DNA of 64,000 bases from Loktanella sp. 3ANDIMAR09 (GTDB lineage: Bacteria > Pseudomonadota > Alphaproteobacteria > Rhodobacterales > Rhodobacteraceae), in NCBI RefSeq assembly GCF_001420005.1, contig NZ_LJAK01000011.1, forward strand, positions 1 through 64,000, read 5' to 3'. Below the pieces are notes generated by a model. That model saw only the letters and a program-made list of their open reading frames with translations, was not told the DNA's origin and searched no databases. The position numbers and the translations under genes are program-made. Of the stretch, positions 21,145 through 31,042 are shown one piece after another (positions within the stretch are counted from its first letter, which is position 1; each line of letters starts with the position of its first letter).

Positions 21145-22266
21145 TTGGACGAAAACCGCAAGACCCCGCTCTTTGATCTGCATGTTGCCCTTGGGGGCAA
21201 GATCGTCGGCTTTGCCGGTTATGACCTGCCCGTACAATATATGGGCGTTCTGCCCGAACACCTGCACACAAGAACCAAGGCAGGGTTGTTCGACGTCAGC
21301 CATATGGGCCAATGCGTGGTCACGGGGCCATCTTTCGAGGCGGTTGCACAGGCGCTGGAATCGCTTATTCCCGTTGATATCGCAGGTCTTGCGGATGGGC
21401 GTCAGCGCTATGGATTTCTGACAAACGACGCTGGCGGCATCCGCGACGACCTGATGCTGGCACGGCGCGGCGACAGCGTGTTCATGGTCGTCAACGCTGC
21501 CTGCAAGGCCGCCGACATCGCCCATATCCGCGCGCATCTGCCGGACGGCGTAACACTGACAGAGGTGACGGACCGCGCCCTGCTGGCGCTGCAAGGACCG
21601 CTGGCAGAGGATGCCTTGGCGACGCTGAATTCCGCCGCCCGCACCATGCGGTTCATGGACGTGGTCGACATGGAACTGGCGGGCGTGACCTGCTGGGTGT
21701 CACGGTCAGGCTATACCGGCGAGGACGGCTATGAAATTTCGGTGCCCGATGCGCTGGCCGAACCGCTTGCCCGTGCGCTGCTGGACCTGCCCGATGTGGC
21801 ACCCATCGGTCTGGGGGCCCGCGACAGCCTGCGGCTGGAGGCAGGACTTTGCCTGTATGGGCACGATATCGACGACACCACCACGCCTGTCGCCGCCGGC
21901 CTGACCTGGGCGATCCAAAAGGTCCGCCGCCCCGGTGGTGCGCGCGCCGGCGGTTATCCTGGTGCGGATATCATCGGTGCCGAACTGGCAGACGCCCCGG
22001 CCATGGCGCGGGTCGGTCTGCTGCCTGACGGCCGTGCGCCCATGCGCGAGGGTGTGCAGATCTTTGCCTGCGCAGATGCGCAAACACCGATCGGGCGCAT
22101 CACCTCTGGCGGATTTGGGCCGACGGTTCAGCGGCCAGTTGCCATGGCCCTGATCGACCGGGGGTTTGCCGCCCCCGGCACGGCCCTATGTGCGGAACTG
22201 CGGGGCAAACGTCTGCCCGTCACCGTGGCCGCGATGCCGTTTATCCCCGCCAATTTCAAACGCTGA
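21145..22266 (+). CDS. gcvT: Glycine cleavage system aminomethyltransferase (T protein)
   Basis: The 373-residue T protein takes the aminomethyl group from lipoylated H protein and makes 5,10-methylene-tetrahydrofolate and ammonia. Family motifs include TPLFDLHVALGGKIVGFAGY near the start, LFDVSHMGQ, and SRSGYTGEDGYEI. It begins with a TTG codon at 21145, five bases after AAAGGAC; no in-frame ATG is near the expected N-terminus, so the weak start looks real and may lower T-protein output. It is the first gene of gcvT-gcvH-gcvP and is controlled by the tandem glycine riboswitch just upstream. Confidence 0.95.
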   Translation: MDENRKTPLFDLHVALGGKIVGFAGYDLPVQYMGVLPEHLHTRTKAGLFDVSHMGQCVVTGPSFEAVAQALESLIPVDIAGLADGRQRYGFLTNDAGGIRDDLMLARRGDSVFMVVNAACKAADIAHIRAHLPDGVTLTEVTDRALLALQGPLAEDALATLNSAARTMRFMDVVDMELAGVTCWVSRSGYTGEDGYEISVPDALAEPLARALLDLPDVAPIGLGARDSLRLEAGLCLYGHDIDDTTTPVAAGLTWAIQKVRRPGGARAGGYPGADIIGAELADAPAMARVGLLPDGRAPMREGVQIFACADAQTPIGRITSGGFGPTVQRPVAMALIDRGFAAPGTALCAELRGKRLPVTVAAMPFIPANFKR

Positions 22267-22281
22267 AAAGGACCAGACCCC

Positions 22282-22644
22282 ATGTTGAAATTCACCGAAG
22301 AACACGAATGGCTGCGCGTCGAGGATGACCTTGTCGTGGTCGGCATCACCGAACATGCCGCCACGCAGCTGGGCGATATCGTGTTTGTCGAACTGCCGGA
22401 CGAAGGCACCGTGGTCGTCAAGGACGACGAGGCTGTCGTGATTGAATCGGTCAAGGCCGCGTCAGATATCCTTGCCCCACTGTCGGGCGAAATCGTCGAG
22501 GTGAATACCACGCTGAACGATAACCCCGGCCTGGTGAACGATGATCCCATCGGCGACGGCTGGTTTTTCAAGATGGCGGTCGAGGACATGTCCCAGCTGG
22601 ACGAATACCTCGACGAGGCCGACTACAAGAAACTGATCGGATAG
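22282..22644 (+). CDS. gcvH: Glycine cleavage system H protein
   Basis: The 120-residue H protein is the mobile lipoyl carrier of the glycine cleavage system. The lipoylation lysine is Lys58 in the motif AVVIESVKAASD, and the N-terminal TEEHEWLRVE is typical. It starts 15 bases after gcvT with AAAAGGACC upstream and is followed nine bases later by gcvP. Length and motif placement are normal for bacterial GcvH. Confidence 0.97.
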   Translation: MLKFTEEHEWLRVEDDLVVVGITEHAATQLGDIVFVELPDEGTVVVKDDEAVVIESVKAASDILAPLSGEIVEVNTTLNDNPGLVNDDPIGDGWFFKMAVEDMSQLDEYLDEADYKKLIG

Positions 22645-22653
22645 GATGAATTC

Positions 22654-25494
22654 ATGACCTACACGCCGACGGACTACCTGCCCTATGACTTTGCCAACCG
22701 CCGTCACATCGGCCCCTCACCCAAAGAGATGGAAGCCATGTTGCAGACCGTCGGCGCGCCGTCGCTGGATGCGCTGATCGACGAAACCCTGCCTGCGGGT
22801 ATCCGGCAGGCCGAACCGCTGGAATTCGGCAAACCCAAATCGGAAAGCGAGTTGCTGTGGCACATGCAGCAGGTCGCGAAACAGAATACCGTGCTGACGT
22901 CCCTGATCGGCCAAGGGTATTACGGGACGGTCACGCCGCCCGCGATCCAGCGCAACATCCTCGAAAACCCGGCCTGGTACACGGCCTATACGCCCTACCA
23001 GCCTGAAATTTCTCAGGGCCGGCTGGAGGCGCTGCTGAACTACCAGACCATGATCAGCGACCTGACAGGGCTGGAAATTGCAAACGCATCCCTGCTGGAC
23101 GAGGCCACGGCCTGCGCCGAGGCGATGACGATGGCGCAGCGCATCGCCAAGTCCAAGGCGACCGCGTTTTTCGTCGATGAAAACTGTCATCCGCAGAACA
23201 TCAACGTGATCCGCACGCGGGCCGAACCGCTGGGGATCGATGTAATTGTCGGTGACCCCGACGCGCTGGATGCGACGGCGGTTTTTGGTGCGATTTTCCA
23301 GTATCCCGGAACCCACGGTCAAGTGCGGGATTTCACCGCGCAAATGACGGCCCTGCACGCGGAAAACGCGATTGGCATCGTGACAGCAGACCCGCTGGCG
23401 CTGTGCCTGCTGAAAGAGCCCGGCGCGATGGGGGCGGATATCGCTGTCGGATCGACCCAACGCTTTGGCGTGCCTGTCGGTTACGGTGGTCCACACGCGG
23501 CCTACATGGCCACAAAACAGACCTATGCACGCAGCATGCCGGGGCGGATTGTCGGCGTCAGCGTCGATGCCCATGGCAACCGCGCCTACCGTTTGTCGCT
23601 GCAAACGCGCGAACAGCATATCCGCCGCGAAAAGGCGACGTCGAATGTCTGCACGGCACAGGCGCTGCTGGCGGTCATGGCAGGCTTTTACGCCGTATTT
23701 CACGGTCCCGAAGGGCTCAAAGCCATCGCGCAGCGCATTCACCGCAAGACGGTGCGCCTTGCGCGCGGGCTCGAAGACGCAGGCTTCAAGGTCGAGCCGG
23801 ACGCGTTTTTCGACACCATCACGGTCGAGGTCGGTGCCCTGCAACGCGGGGTGATGCAAGCGGCCGTCAACGAGGGCATCAACCTGCGCCGCGTGGGCAA
23901 AACCAAGGTCGGCATTGCGATGGATGAACGCTCCCGACCGGCTACGATCCGGCAGGTCTGGCGCGCCTTTGGCATTCAGGATCGCGACACCGACCTGACC
24001 GCGGAATACCGCATGCCGGACGCGATGATCCGCCAGACCCCCTATCTGACGCATCCGGTGTTCCACATGAACCGCGCGGAAACGGAAATGATGCGCTACA
24101 TGCGACGGTTGGCCGACCGCGATCTGGCGTTGGACCGGGCGATGATCCCGCTGGGGTCCTGCACGATGAAACTGAACGCCGCCGCCGAAATGATGCCGAT
24201 TTCATGGCCTGAATTCGCGTTGCTGCATCCCTATTGTCCCAAGGATCAGGCGCAGGGCTATACCCACATGATCGCGGACCTCAGCGCAAAGCTGTGCGAT
24301 ATCACCGGCTATGCCGCGATTTCGATGCAACCCAATTCCGGCGCGCAGGGGGAATATGCGGGCCTGCTGACCATCGCCCGCTGGCAAAAGGCGCGTGGCG
24401 AGGGTCATCGCAACGTCTGCCTGATTCCCGTGTCCGCCCATGGCACCAACCCCGCCAGCGCCCAGATGGTCGGCTGGAAGGTCGTCGTGGTCAAATCCGC
24501 AGACAACGGCGATATCGATCTGGATGATTTCCGGGCCAAGGCCGAATTGCACGCCGAAAACCTAGCGGGCTGCATGATCACCTATCCCAGCACCCACGGC
24601 GTGTTCGAGGAAACGGTGAAAGAGGTCTGCGACATCACCCATGCGCACGGTGGTCAGGTCTATATCGACGGTGCCAACATGAACGCCATGGTCGGCCTGT
24701 CCCGCCCCGGCGATCTGGGGGGCGATGTCAGCCACCTGAACCTGCACAAGACGTTCTGCATCCCCCACGGTGGCGGAGGCCCCGGCATGGGCCCCATCGG
24801 CGTCAAGGAACACCTCATCGACCACCTGCCCGGCGATCCCAACACGGGAGAAGGCGCTGTGGCCGCCGCCGCCTATGGGTCGCCGTCGCTGCTGCCGATT
24901 TCCTGGGCCTATTGCCTGATGATGGGCGGCGCGGGTCTGACGCAGGCCACGCGGGTCGCGATCCTGAACGCCAACTATATGGCCGAACGGCTGTCGGGGG
25001 CGTTTGACGTGCTTTACCGCGGTAAATCCGGGCGCGTGGCGCATGAGTGCATTCTGGACACCCGGCCCTTTGCCGAACACGGGATCACCGTCGACGATAT
25101 CGCGAAACGTCTGGTCGATTGTGGCTTTCACGCCCCCACGATGAGCTGGCCCGTGACCGGCACGCTGATGATCGAACCCACGGAAAGCGAAACAAAGGCA
25201 GAGCTGGACCGTTTCTGCGATGCGATGCTAGCGATCCGTGCGGAAATCGACATGGTCGCCAGCGGCGAGATGGACGCGGTCAATAACCCGCTGAAAAACG
25301 CGCCCCACACGGTCGAGGATCTGGTGGGCGATTGGGACCGCCCCTACACCCGCGAACAGGGGTGTTTTCCACCCGGCGCATTCCGCGTCGACAAATACTG
25401 GCCCCCGGTCAACCGGGTCGACAATGTCTATGGCGACCGCAACCTGTTGTGCACCTGCCCGCCGCTCGAGGCCTACGCCGAAGCGGCAGAATGA
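22654..25494 (+). CDS. gcvP: Glycine dehydrogenase (decarboxylating), P protein
   Basis: The 946-residue single-chain P protein decarboxylates glycine with PLP and transfers the aminomethyl group to GcvH. It has the two fused homologous halves of the long form: the N-terminal half starts FANRHIGP-like ([10 protein letters not shown]), and the C-terminal half carries the PLP lysine Lys699 in [16 protein letters not shown]. Length is standard for the alpha2 form. It ends the gcvTHP operon, which closes with a strong bidirectional terminator at 25502-25533. The operon lacks lpd/gcvL, as usual. Confidence 0.97.
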   Translation: MTYTPTDYLPYDFANRRHIGPSPKEMEAMLQTVGAPSLDALIDETLPAGIRQAEPLEFGKPKSESELLWHMQQVAKQNTVLTSLIGQGYYGTVTPPAIQRNILENPAWYTAYTPYQPEISQGRLEALLNYQTMISDLTGLEIANASLLDEATACAEAMTMAQRIAKSKATAFFVDENCHPQNINVIRTRAEPLGIDVIVGDPDALDATAVFGAIFQYPGTHGQVRDFTAQMTALHAENAIGIVTADPLALCLLKEPGAMGADIAVGSTQRFGVPVGYGGPHAAYMATKQTYARSMPGRIVGVSVDAHGNRAYRLSLQTREQHIRREKATSNVCTAQALLAVMAGFYAVFHGPEGLKAIAQRIHRKTVRLARGLEDAGFKVEPDAFFDTITVEVGALQRGVMQAAVNEGINLRRVGKTKVGIAMDERSRPATIRQVWRAFGIQDRDTDLTAEYRMPDAMIRQTPYLTHPVFHMNRAETEMMRYMRRLADRDLALDRAMIPLGSCTMKLNAAAEMMPISWPEFALLHPYCPKDQAQGYTHMIADLSAKLCDITGYAAISMQPNSGAQGEYAGLLTIARWQKARGEGHRNVCLIPVSAHGTNPASAQMVGWKVVVVKSADNGDIDLDDFRAKAELHAENLAGCMITYPSTHGVFEETVKEVCDITHAHGGQVYIDGANMNAMVGLSRPGDLGGDVSHLNLHKTFCIPHGGGGPGMGPIGVKEHLIDHLPGDPNTGEGAVAAAAYGSPSLLPISWAYCLMMGGAGLTQATRVAILNANYMAERLSGAFDVLYRGKSGRVAHECILDTRPFAEHGITVDDIAKRLVDCGFHAPTMSWPVTGTLMIEPTESETKAELDRFCDAMLAIRAEIDMVASGEMDAVNNPLKNAPHTVEDLVGDWDRPYTREQGCFPPGAFRVDKYWPPVNRVDNVYGDRNLLCTCPPLEAYAEAAE

Positions 25495-25501
25495 CATCAA
25501 C

Positions 25502-25533
25502 AAAAAGGGCCGCCCGATCCGGGCGGCCCTTTT
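25502..25533. terminator. Bidirectional rho-independent terminator between gcvP and the sugar ABC operon
   Basis: A stem of about 10 bp (GGGCCGCCCG / CGGGCGGCCC, loop ATC to ATCC) is bounded by AAAA on the left and TTTT on the right, so it can stop transcripts from both strands. It separates two convergent operons. Confidence 0.9.
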
Positions 25534-25555
25534 GCTATTTTATCTATCGCTTGAA

Positions 25556-26347
25556 TCAGGCGTGGGCCTTGCCACCGATCAGCGCCTCATCGGGTTCGGC
25601 CGCACCGGTCATGTAGGCCACGGCGTCCGACATCGAATGATTCTTGGGATCGATGACGCACAGGCGCTTGCCCAGACGGTGCACGTGAACACGGTCTGCG
25701 ACCTCGAACACATGGGGCATGTTGTGGCTGATCAGGATGATCGGAATGCCACGCGACCGGACGTCCTGGATCAAGTCCAGCACACGGCGGCTTTCCTTGA
25801 CGCCCAATGCGGCCGTCGGTTCGTCCAGGATGATGACCCTGCTGCCAAAGGCTGCGGCACGGGCGACGGCCACGCCCTGACGTTGACCACCTGACAGTGT
25901 TTCCACAGCCTGATTGATGTTCTGGATCGTCATTAGCCCCAGCTCTGACAGCTTTTCACGGGCGAATTTCGCCATCGCGGGCTTGTCGAGCTGACGGAAC
26001 ACCTTGCCCATGATGCCGGGCTTGCGCAGCTCCCGCCCCATGAACAGGTTGTCGGTGATGGACAAGGCAGGCGACATTGCCAACGTCTGGTAAACCGTTT
26101 CGATACCAGCCTCGCGGGCATCCAGCGGCGTCGCGAAATTCACGCGCTTGCCGTCCAGATGCACCTCGCCTTCGTCCGGGACCACGGCACCGGACAGTGC
26201 CTTGATCAAGGTGGATTTGCCCGCCCCGTTGTCACCGATCACGGCAAGGATTTCGCCCGGGTAGAGTTCGAAATCGCAGTGATCCAGGGCCGTGACGCGC
26301 CCGTAGCGTTTGACCAGATTGCGGCCAGTGAGAATGGGATCGGTCAT
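25556..26347 (-). CDS. frcA: Sugar ABC transporter ATP-binding protein (FrcA-like)
   Basis: The 263-residue ATPase has Walker A GDNGAGKSTLIKAL (about residues 41-54), the signature LSGGQRQGVAVARA and Walker B VIILDEPTAAL. It is a single ABC domain, unlike the double-domain RbsA/XylG ATPases, which is the arrangement of the fructose importer FrcA. The ATG at 26347 overlaps the stop of the permease gene (ATGA); 25 in-frame codons upstream lie within the permease and are not used. It is the last gene of frcB-frcC-frcA. A FrcK sugar kinase gene, found in some rhizobial versions, is absent. Confidence 0.88.
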   Translation of the reverse strand: MTDPILTGRNLVKRYGRVTALDHCDFELYPGEILAVIGDNGAGKSTLIKALSGAVVPDEGEVHLDGKRVNFATPLDAREAGIETVYQTLAMSPALSITDNLFMGRELRKPGIMGKVFRQLDKPAMAKFAREKLSELGLMTIQNINQAVETLSGGQRQGVAVARAAAFGSRVIILDEPTAALGVKESRRVLDLIQDVRSRGIPIILISHNMPHVFEVADRVHVHRLGKRLCVIDPKNHSMSDAVAYMTGAAEPDEALIGGKAHA

Positions 26348-27411
26348 GATGATACCTTTCTGATCCATTGGTCGATTGCGACGGCACCGATGATCAGCAC
26401 GCCGATCAGCAGATAGGTCCATTGGGCGTCAGCCCCCGCCATACGCAGGCCCATTTCGAACACGCCGACGATCAGCGCGCCCAAAAACATGCCCACGATA
26501 CTGCCGCGACCGCCAAAGAGGGAAATGCCACCGATCACCACGGCCGTGATCGACTGGATGTTGCCCAGCACCCCGGTCGAGGCCGAAGGCGTGATCGACC
26601 CGAACCGGCCCACCATGACCCAGGCCGCAATCGCGCAGAACAATCCGGCCAGCGCATAGACCTGAATGAGGATCGTGTCGGTTTTCACACCCGCCAGACC
26701 GGCGGCATCAGCGTCGTCACCAACGGCATAGACGTGGCGCCCCCATGCCGTTGACCGCAGCACATAGGCCATGACAGCCACCAGCACGATCAGCAGAACG
26801 ACGGCAAAGGTCACCCGTGCGTCAAAAATCTCGAAGGTATTGCCCCAGAACTGCATGATCGGGGCGGTTTCCTCGATATCGCGCGACCGGATCGTTTCGT
26901 TGCGCGAAAAAATGTAGTTGGTCGCAAGGAAAATCTGCCATGTCCCCAGCGTGGTGATAAAGGGCGGGATTTTCATCTTGGCCACAAGGAACCCGTTGAT
27001 CGACCCCATGACGGTGCCGGCGATCAGCGCGATCATGACCGACAATTCGCCGGGCACGCCGTAGCGGAACGTCAGCTGGCCCATCAGCACCGTGATCAGC
27101 ACGGCCATTGCCCCAACGGACAGGTCGATGCCCGCGGTCAGAATGACAAGCGTCTGGGCGATGCCCAAAACGCCAACGATACCGATCTGCTGAAAAATGG
27201 TCGACAGCGTGCTGACACGCATGAAGTTCGAATTGATGATGCCGAAAATAATGACTGCAACGATCAGCACCACAAGGGGCACGATGGCCGGCGTCTGGTG
27301 CAAGATGTGCTGTAGATGCCCCAGCGGACTGCGCTTTGGCGCTTCGAATTGCGCCAGCGTGTCGGCCTTGCCGCCGCGGGTTTTTTGCTCGTAGTCCTGT
27401 GTTTGGGTCAT
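26344..27411 (-). CDS. frcC: Sugar ABC transporter permease (FrcC-like, ribose/fructose family)
   Basis: This 355-residue inner-membrane permease has eight to ten hydrophobic helices and the family motif SLFGGRGSIVGMFLGALIVGV; it begins with a hydrophilic tail of about 30 residues. It belongs to the branched-chain/ribose permease family that imports monosaccharides. It is separated from the binding-protein gene by 69 bases that hold a stem-loop. Homology to the fructose system is by length, gene order and single-domain ATPase; ribose, xylose or another sugar cannot be excluded. Confidence 0.88.
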   Translation of the reverse strand: MTQTQDYEQKTRGGKADTLAQFEAPKRSPLGHLQHILHQTPAIVPLVVLIVAVIIFGIINSNFMRVSTLSTIFQQIGIVGVLGIAQTLVILTAGIDLSVGAMAVLITVLMGQLTFRYGVPGELSVMIALIAGTVMGSINGFLVAKMKIPPFITTLGTWQIFLATNYIFSRNETIRSRDIEETAPIMQFWGNTFEIFDARVTFAVVLLIVLVAVMAYVLRSTAWGRHVYAVGDDADAAGLAGVKTDTILIQVYALAGLFCAIAAWVMVGRFGSITPSASTGVLGNIQSITAVVIGGISLFGGRGSIVGMFLGALIVGVFEMGLRMAGADAQWTYLLIGVLIIGAVAIDQWIRKVSS

Positions 27412-27432
27412 TCCATGCTCTCCCCGTGATGG

Positions 27433-27457
27433 AAAACGGGCGGCACAGGGCCGCCCG
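27433..27457 (-). terminator. Stem-loop between frcB and frcC
   Basis: A perfect 8-bp stem (CGGGCGGC at 27437-27444, GCCGCCCG at 27450-27457) with a five-base loop is followed by TTTT on the minus strand. It probably lets some transcripts end after frcB, so the binding protein is made in excess over permease and ATPase. Confidence 0.75.
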
Positions 27458-27480
27458 CTTCAGGATGTCGGATTAGGGAT

Positions 27481-28503
27481 TTAGCCCCAGCAACGGTCGG
27501 TGCCTTCGGCAATGTCGATGCTTTCGACGCCGTCAACCGGCGCGCCAGTGACGAGGCTGACGCCCGTGTCAAAGAAATCCTTGCCTTCGGTCGGGGTCGG
27601 CACGGTGCCGTCTGCTGCGAATGCGGCAATCGCCTCGATGCCCAGCGACGCCATGTCCAGCGGATACTGCTGGGCCGTTGCGCCGATAACGCCGTCAGCG
27701 ACGTTCTGCACGCCGGGGCAACCGCCGTCGACGGACACGATCAGCACGTCGTTTTCACGACCGATGGCGCGCAGCGCCTCGTATGCGCCAGCCGCGGCAG
27801 GTTCGTTGATGGTGTAGACCACGTTGATCTCCGGATCCTGCGCCAGCAGGTTTTCCATCGCGCGGCGACCGCCTTCTTCGTTGCCCTGCGTCACGTCGTT
27901 GCCGACGATGCGCGGATCGGTTTCATCGCCCCACATGTTGGGGTCCATGATGTCGATGCCAAAGCCCTGAAGGAAACCCTGGTCGCGCAGAACGCCCACG
28001 GTCGGCTGGCTGACGTCCAGGTCGAGCATCGCGATCTTGGCGTTGGCGGCCTCGTCACCCAGTGTAGCGGCAGCCCACTGACCGATCAGCTCTCCAGCGA
28101 GGAAGTTGTCGGTTGCGAATGTCGCATGTGCGGCATCGGCGGGGTCCAGCGGCGTGTCCAGTGCGATGACCAGAATGCCGGCTTCCTTGGCCTGCTCCAG
28201 CACGGGCACGATGGCCGAGGTGTTGGACGCGGTGATCAGGATACCGGATGCGCCGTCGGCGATGCAGGTTTCGACAGCTGCGACCTGCGTTTCGTTGTCG
28301 CCGTCGACCTTGCCCGCAAAGGTCATCAGGTTGATTCCCAGCTCTTCGGCCTTGGCGGATGCACCTTCGCGCATTTTCACGAAGAACGGGTTCGTATCCG
28401 TCTTGGTGATCAGACATGCGGTTGTTTCAGCATGCGCTGCTGCATAGGCGACACTAGTGGTCGACAGCAGAGCAAGTGCAGTTCCAGTAAGCAGTTTTTT
28501 CAT
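27481..28503 (-). CDS. frcB: Periplasmic sugar-binding protein (FrcB-like)
   Basis: The 340-residue protein has a Sec signal peptide (about 1-22) and the periplasmic-binding-protein type 1 fold: an early [17 protein letters not shown] segment, the [12 protein letters not shown] strand, and the hinge region [14 protein letters not shown]. It collects a monosaccharide and passes it to FrcC/FrcA. It is the first gene of the operon and is divergent from a ROK regulator 160 bases away, with a palindrome in the gap. Length fits FrcB of rhizobia. The sugar is most likely fructose or a related hexose, by analogy only. Confidence 0.87.
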   Translation of the reverse strand: MKKLLTGTALALLSTTSVAYAAAHAETTACLITKTDTNPFFVKMREGASAKAEELGINLMTFAGKVDGDNETQVAAVETCIADGASGILITASNTSAIVPVLEQAKEAGILVIALDTPLDPADAAHATFATDNFLAGELIGQWAAATLGDEAANAKIAMLDLDVSQPTVGVLRDQGFLQGFGIDIMDPNMWGDETDPRIVGNDVTQGNEEGGRRAMENLLAQDPEINVVYTINEPAAAGAYEALRAIGRENDVLIVSVDGGCPGVQNVADGVIGATAQQYPLDMASLGIEAIAAFAADGTVPTPTEGKDFFDTGVSLVTGAPVDGVESIDIAEGTDRCWG

Positions 28504-28606
28504 CTTCCCCTCCCAAGGAATGAGGCTACCTTGCCAACGATGCGAACCGGATGATCCGCACCACTATCACCACTCAAGAGCATGGCTGACGATTCGTCAA
28601 CACGAA

Positions 28607-28623
28607 TAAATCAACTTGATTTA
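28607..28623. promoter_or_regulatory. 17-bp palindrome, probable operator of the ROK regulator
   Basis: A perfect palindrome (8-base arms TAAATCAA and TTGATTTA around a central C) lies in the AT-rich 160-base gap between frcB and the ROK gene. A second, smaller dyad ATTCG-N6-CGAAT precedes it at 28592-28607. Both are placed to let the ROK protein control the sugar operon and itself. Binding is inferred from position and symmetry. Confidence 0.65.
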
Positions 28624-28663
28624 CTAATTTAACTGCTCAATACCTTCAGGTGGGAGAATTATT

Positions 28664-29860
28664 ATGACTCATGAAGATTCACGCGTTCAGACGACTGGAC
28701 GCAACCAAAGCGCCTTGCGCGATCACAATGAGCGATTGATCCTCACCAAGCTGTCACGTCAGGGCCCCATGCCGGGCAGCGAGATATCGCGCGTCACGGC
28801 CCTGTCGCCACAAACGGTTTCCGTGATCCTGCGCGAGCTGGAACAGGACGGCATGCTGACGCGCGGGACACCGATGCGTGGCCGCGTGGGCAAGCCGTCG
28901 ATCCCGATGGAATTGTCCAAGAACGGTGCCTATTCGGTCGGGGTCAAGATCGGACGCCGCAGCGCAACGGTCGTGCTGACCAACATTCTGGGCGAGGTGC
29001 TGCTGAATCGCAGCGTGCGCTATGACTACCCCATACCGGGGCCGATCATGGCATTCCTGACCGACGCGCTGGCGCAGATCCGGACGCAACTGGGCCCGCG
29101 CGACTGGGACCGTATCGCAGGGATCGGCATTGCGAAACCCTATGAAATCTGGGCATGGCACGACACGATCGGTGCCCCCCAGCGTGATCTTGATCTTTGG
29201 CGCGATTTCGATTTCGCCGAAAGTCTGGGTCAGATCTGCGATCTGGATGTCTTTGTCGAAAACGACGCGACCGCGGCCAGTCAGGCGGAACATCTGTATG
29301 GCGCCGGCCGCGATTGGTCGCATTATGCCTATTTCTTTGTCGGCACCTTTATCGGCGGCGGCGTGGTGCTGAACGATGCGGTGTTCGAAGGCCCCTTTGT
29401 CAACGCCGGTGCGTTCGGATCGCTGCCTGTCAGGACAGCGACCGGCGAAACCCGGCAGCTGATCGATACGGCGTCCCTCTATTTGCTGGAGGATCGGATT
29501 CGCGCCACGGGCAGCGACCCTTCGGCCATCTGGCAAGACCAGTCGGACTGGTCACAGTTCGGACCCATCATCGAGGACTGGATCGCACAGACCGGCACGC
29601 AGCTGGCATTCGCCGCGCTGAGCGTGTGTTCCGTGATTGATTTCGAAGCCATCGTGATCGACGGGTCCATGCCCGATCGCGTGCGCGACGGACTGGTGGC
29701 GCGGGCGCGGCAGGAACTGGAAACGCTTGACACGCGGGGCCTGCACGTCCCGCAAGTCGTCGCAGGCGCGATCGGACGGCAAGCCCGCGAAATGGGGGCG
29801 GCCGCGATACCGATCCACGCCAAACACTTCTTGGCACTGCATGCAGGCGATGTGGCCTGA
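28664..29860 (+). CDS. ROK-family transcriptional regulator of the sugar operon
   Basis: The 398-residue protein has an N-terminal winged helix-turn-helix (about residues 15-75, with ALSPQTVSVILRELEQDGML as recognition unit) and a C-terminal ROK sugar-kinase-like domain (VGVKIGRRSATVVLTNILG; VENDATAASQAE; FVGTFIGGGVVLND). The usual zinc motif of ROK proteins, a histidine followed by CxCGxxGC, is missing, as the text after NAGAFGSLPV lacks it, so kinase activity is unlikely and sugar sensing is the expected role. It is divergent from frcB and resembles the FrcR regulators of fructose uptake. The start follows GGTGGGAG. Confidence 0.87.
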   Translation: MTHEDSRVQTTGRNQSALRDHNERLILTKLSRQGPMPGSEISRVTALSPQTVSVILRELEQDGMLTRGTPMRGRVGKPSIPMELSKNGAYSVGVKIGRRSATVVLTNILGEVLLNRSVRYDYPIPGPIMAFLTDALAQIRTQLGPRDWDRIAGIGIAKPYEIWAWHDTIGAPQRDLDLWRDFDFAESLGQICDLDVFVENDATAASQAEHLYGAGRDWSHYAYFFVGTFIGGGVVLNDAVFEGPFVNAGAFGSLPVRTATGETRQLIDTASLYLLEDRIRATGSDPSAIWQDQSDWSQFGPIIEDWIAQTGTQLAFAALSVCSVIDFEAIVIDGSMPDRVRDGLVARARQELETLDTRGLHVPQVVAGAIGRQAREMGAAAIPIHAKHFLALHAGDVA

Positions 29861-29870
29861 CCGTCAGGCC
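29854..29870. terminator. Hairpin shared by convergent ROK and Hint genes
   Basis: A perfect dyad (GGCCTGA, CCG, TCAGGCC) contains the stop codons of both convergent genes. There is no T run on either strand, so termination would be weak or need Rho. Confidence 0.4.
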
Positions 29871-30925
29871 GTGTCGGCCTTGAGGATGGCCGCCTCGCTT
29901 TGCGTCAGCAGACGCCGGGCCGCATCACCATAAAGCGCGGTATCGACCGCAAGATCCGGCAGGCGGTCGAACAGCCGGTCCCTGTCACCGTCATCCATCG
30001 CCCCCATCGGGGTGTTGTCTGGGTGAAAGCTTTCGGTTGCGACACCGTTGGCAAAGACGATTTCGTGACGGGGCAGCAGCATGTGGATGTAGGTCACCGC
30101 ACGGTGCCCGTGTTCGCGCATGATTGTCCGATCGTTAATCAGGTCCCGCGCCGCGACCAGCACCTCGTCACTGTTGAACAGCGCGCGCGCCTGTGGACCA
30201 CGCAGCACCATGCGGTGATCCGGGGACACCAGCAGCCCTTCGTCCGGGACCTCTCGGTCCAGCGACCCGGCCTTTAACCTGACGGGCGCAAGATCAGGGA
30301 CCGCCTTGATCCGCGCACCGCTGACCCGCCGTGACGCCAGCCAGAGAATTTCAGCAGGGCCGTTGTCCTGAGTCTGCACAAGGTCGCCCTCGGACAGTGA
30401 TGCGACATCGCGAGGGCCGTAGGGCGTGCGGATCATGGTGCCTGGGGTAAAGCAGATGACGCCGCGCGGCACGCTTTGCACTTCGGCGCGCAGGCGCGCA
30501 TCGACGCCGTGGCGTACGATCCACAATTCGGTCTGGCGCGGTGGAATATCGTCCAGGAACATGACCAGCGGCTTGCGCCCTGCTCCGCGCGGGATCAGCG
30601 TGATTTCCCACACCTTGTAGCCGTCCGTCACCGTCAGCGACGTCTTGAACAGCGGATCGCGCAGGATCGGAATGTCTGCCGCCGGCGCAACCTCTGCTGC
30701 ATCCAGCAGGCGCCGCACCGTGGGTGCCGCACGCTTGCGCAAATCTGCCTGTTCCTCTGATCGCCCTAACGGCAGAACGGCACTGGGGCCGTCCACACGT
30801 ACCGGCACACCGGTCCACGACCAGATCGCACCAACACGCACATGATCAACCGGCGGCGAATGCAGCCCGTCAAGTTCCATTTGCGACCAGGGAATGACAA
30901 ACGTGCCACGAAAGCCCGTTTTCAT
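29864..30925 (-). CDS. Hint (hedgehog/intein) domain-containing protein
   Basis: The 353-residue protein has an N-terminal region of about 150 residues with no recognised family, then a Hint domain that begins with a Cys at 158 in GVICFTPGTMIRTPYG and continues through VASLSEGDLVQT. In true Hint domains this Cys starts an autoprocessing N-S acyl shift. Roseobacters carry many such stand-alone proteins, mostly of unknown function, with possible roles in protein splicing or surface anchoring. No signal peptide is seen. It is convergent with the ROK gene. The C-terminal part after about 300 continues with HPDNTPMGAMDDGDRDRL, which is of unknown role. Confidence 0.82.
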   Translation of the reverse strand: MKTGFRGTFVIPWSQMELDGLHSPPVDHVRVGAIWSWTGVPVRVDGPSAVLPLGRSEEQADLRKRAAPTVRRLLDAAEVAPAADIPILRDPLFKTSLTVTDGYKVWEITLIPRGAGRKPLVMFLDDIPPRQTELWIVRHGVDARLRAEVQSVPRGVICFTPGTMIRTPYGPRDVASLSEGDLVQTQDNGPAEILWLASRRVSGARIKAVPDLAPVRLKAGSLDREVPDEGLLVSPDHRMVLRGPQARALFNSDEVLVAARDLINDRTIMREHGHRAVTYIHMLLPRHEIVFANGVATESFHPDNTPMGAMDDGDRDRLFDRLPDLAVDTALYGDAARRLLTQSEAAILKADTA

Positions 30926-31042
30926 ACCTGTTACCTTGCCTCAATCGGCCGCGTCGTTCATCGCGCGGTCCTTATGATTGGCAGGTTAGCCGCCACGCAC
31001 TTGCCGATCAAGTGGGCGGTGCAGCACTGTGGCAATCCGGTA

